DNA from: DASVEE01 sp036399695
Lineage (GTDB): Bacteria > Acidobacteriota > Thermoanaerobaculia > Gp7-AA8
Direction: 5' to 3'
Length of the DNA: 22,223 bases
NCBI GenBank assembly: GCA_036399695.1
Contig: DASWMP010000059.1
Location: 1 to 22,223, forward strand
The notes under the pieces were generated by a model. The model did no database searches and had not been told where the DNA came from. It worked only from the letters and a program-made list of their open reading frames with translations. Below, in pieces: positions 22,194-22,223 of this stretch (position 1 is its first letter; each line of letters begins with the position of its first letter). Made by a program: the position numbers and the translations under genes.

Positions 22194-22223
22194 TCTCGGA
22201 GTGCGGTGGCGAACGCCACCGCT
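22192..22223 (+). repeat. REP-like palindrome, copy 3, at the window edge and downstream of the sugar operon
   Basis: GATCTCGGAG overlaps the operon's last stop codon. It is followed by a perfect hairpin with 9-base arms (22203-22211 and 22214-22222). Same unit and orientation relative to a stop codon as copies 1 and 2. It is likely to end or stabilise the operon transcript. It is cut by the window end. Confidence 0.75.

Overview
The window is high-GC bacterial chromosomal DNA with long genes that mostly start at clear Shine-Dalgarno sites. An Oar-type TonB-dependent receptor with an N-terminal carboxypeptidase-regulatory-like domain, a multi-heme-type oxidoreductase, an ankyrin protein, an FkbM methyltransferase and many palindromic repeats suggest a Gram-negative soil or sediment bacterium, most likely Acidobacteriota or a neighbouring phylum. 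This is inferred from gene families only. There are no rRNA, tRNA, CRISPR or transposase genes.

Layout. 36-3035 (minus) is a secreted M6-type metalloprotease with a C-terminal outer-membrane-barrel-like domain. Divergent from it, 3285-5556 (plus) holds a di-heme DHOR-type protein and a TonB-C-domain protein. 5631-7124 (minus) is an ankyrin-repeat protein that converges on them across a hairpin. 7352-7666 (minus) is a small unrecognised protein, divergent from a DHA2-type MFS exporter (7781-9256, plus). The 451-base gap 9257-9707 holds two large inverted-repeat elements. An FkbM methyltransferase (9708-10454) follows, and its apparent start lies inside the second element.

10494-22193 is one tightly packed seven-gene carbohydrate-utilisation operon: LacI-type regulator with its own promoter and operator, TonB-dependent receptor, GH144-like lipoprotein glucanase, sugar-binding protein, two ABC permeases, and a 995-residue multidomain (alpha/alpha)6-type glycosidase. 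The likely flow is a surface receptor importing oligosaccharides, the periplasmic glucanase and glycosidase trimming them, and the binding protein and permeases carrying the products inward. No ATPase gene is present. GH144 points to beta-1,2-glucan, but this is only a hypothesis.

The most unusual feature is repetitive DNA inside this operon. From the end of the glucanase gene to the last gene, every gene junction carries a short-tandem-repeat element with 7- or 9-base units. Most are arranged as a forward array, a loop, and a reverse-complement array. They are read in frame as signal peptides, N-terminal extensions, a C-terminal tail and an interdomain linker, while the ATGA-type overlaps that couple translation are kept. 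A 28-codon mini-ORF bridges the one junction where the repeat separates two genes. Elsewhere three further palindromic repeat types sit between genes, and one type lies at both ends of the window, so this may be a contig that stops in repeats.
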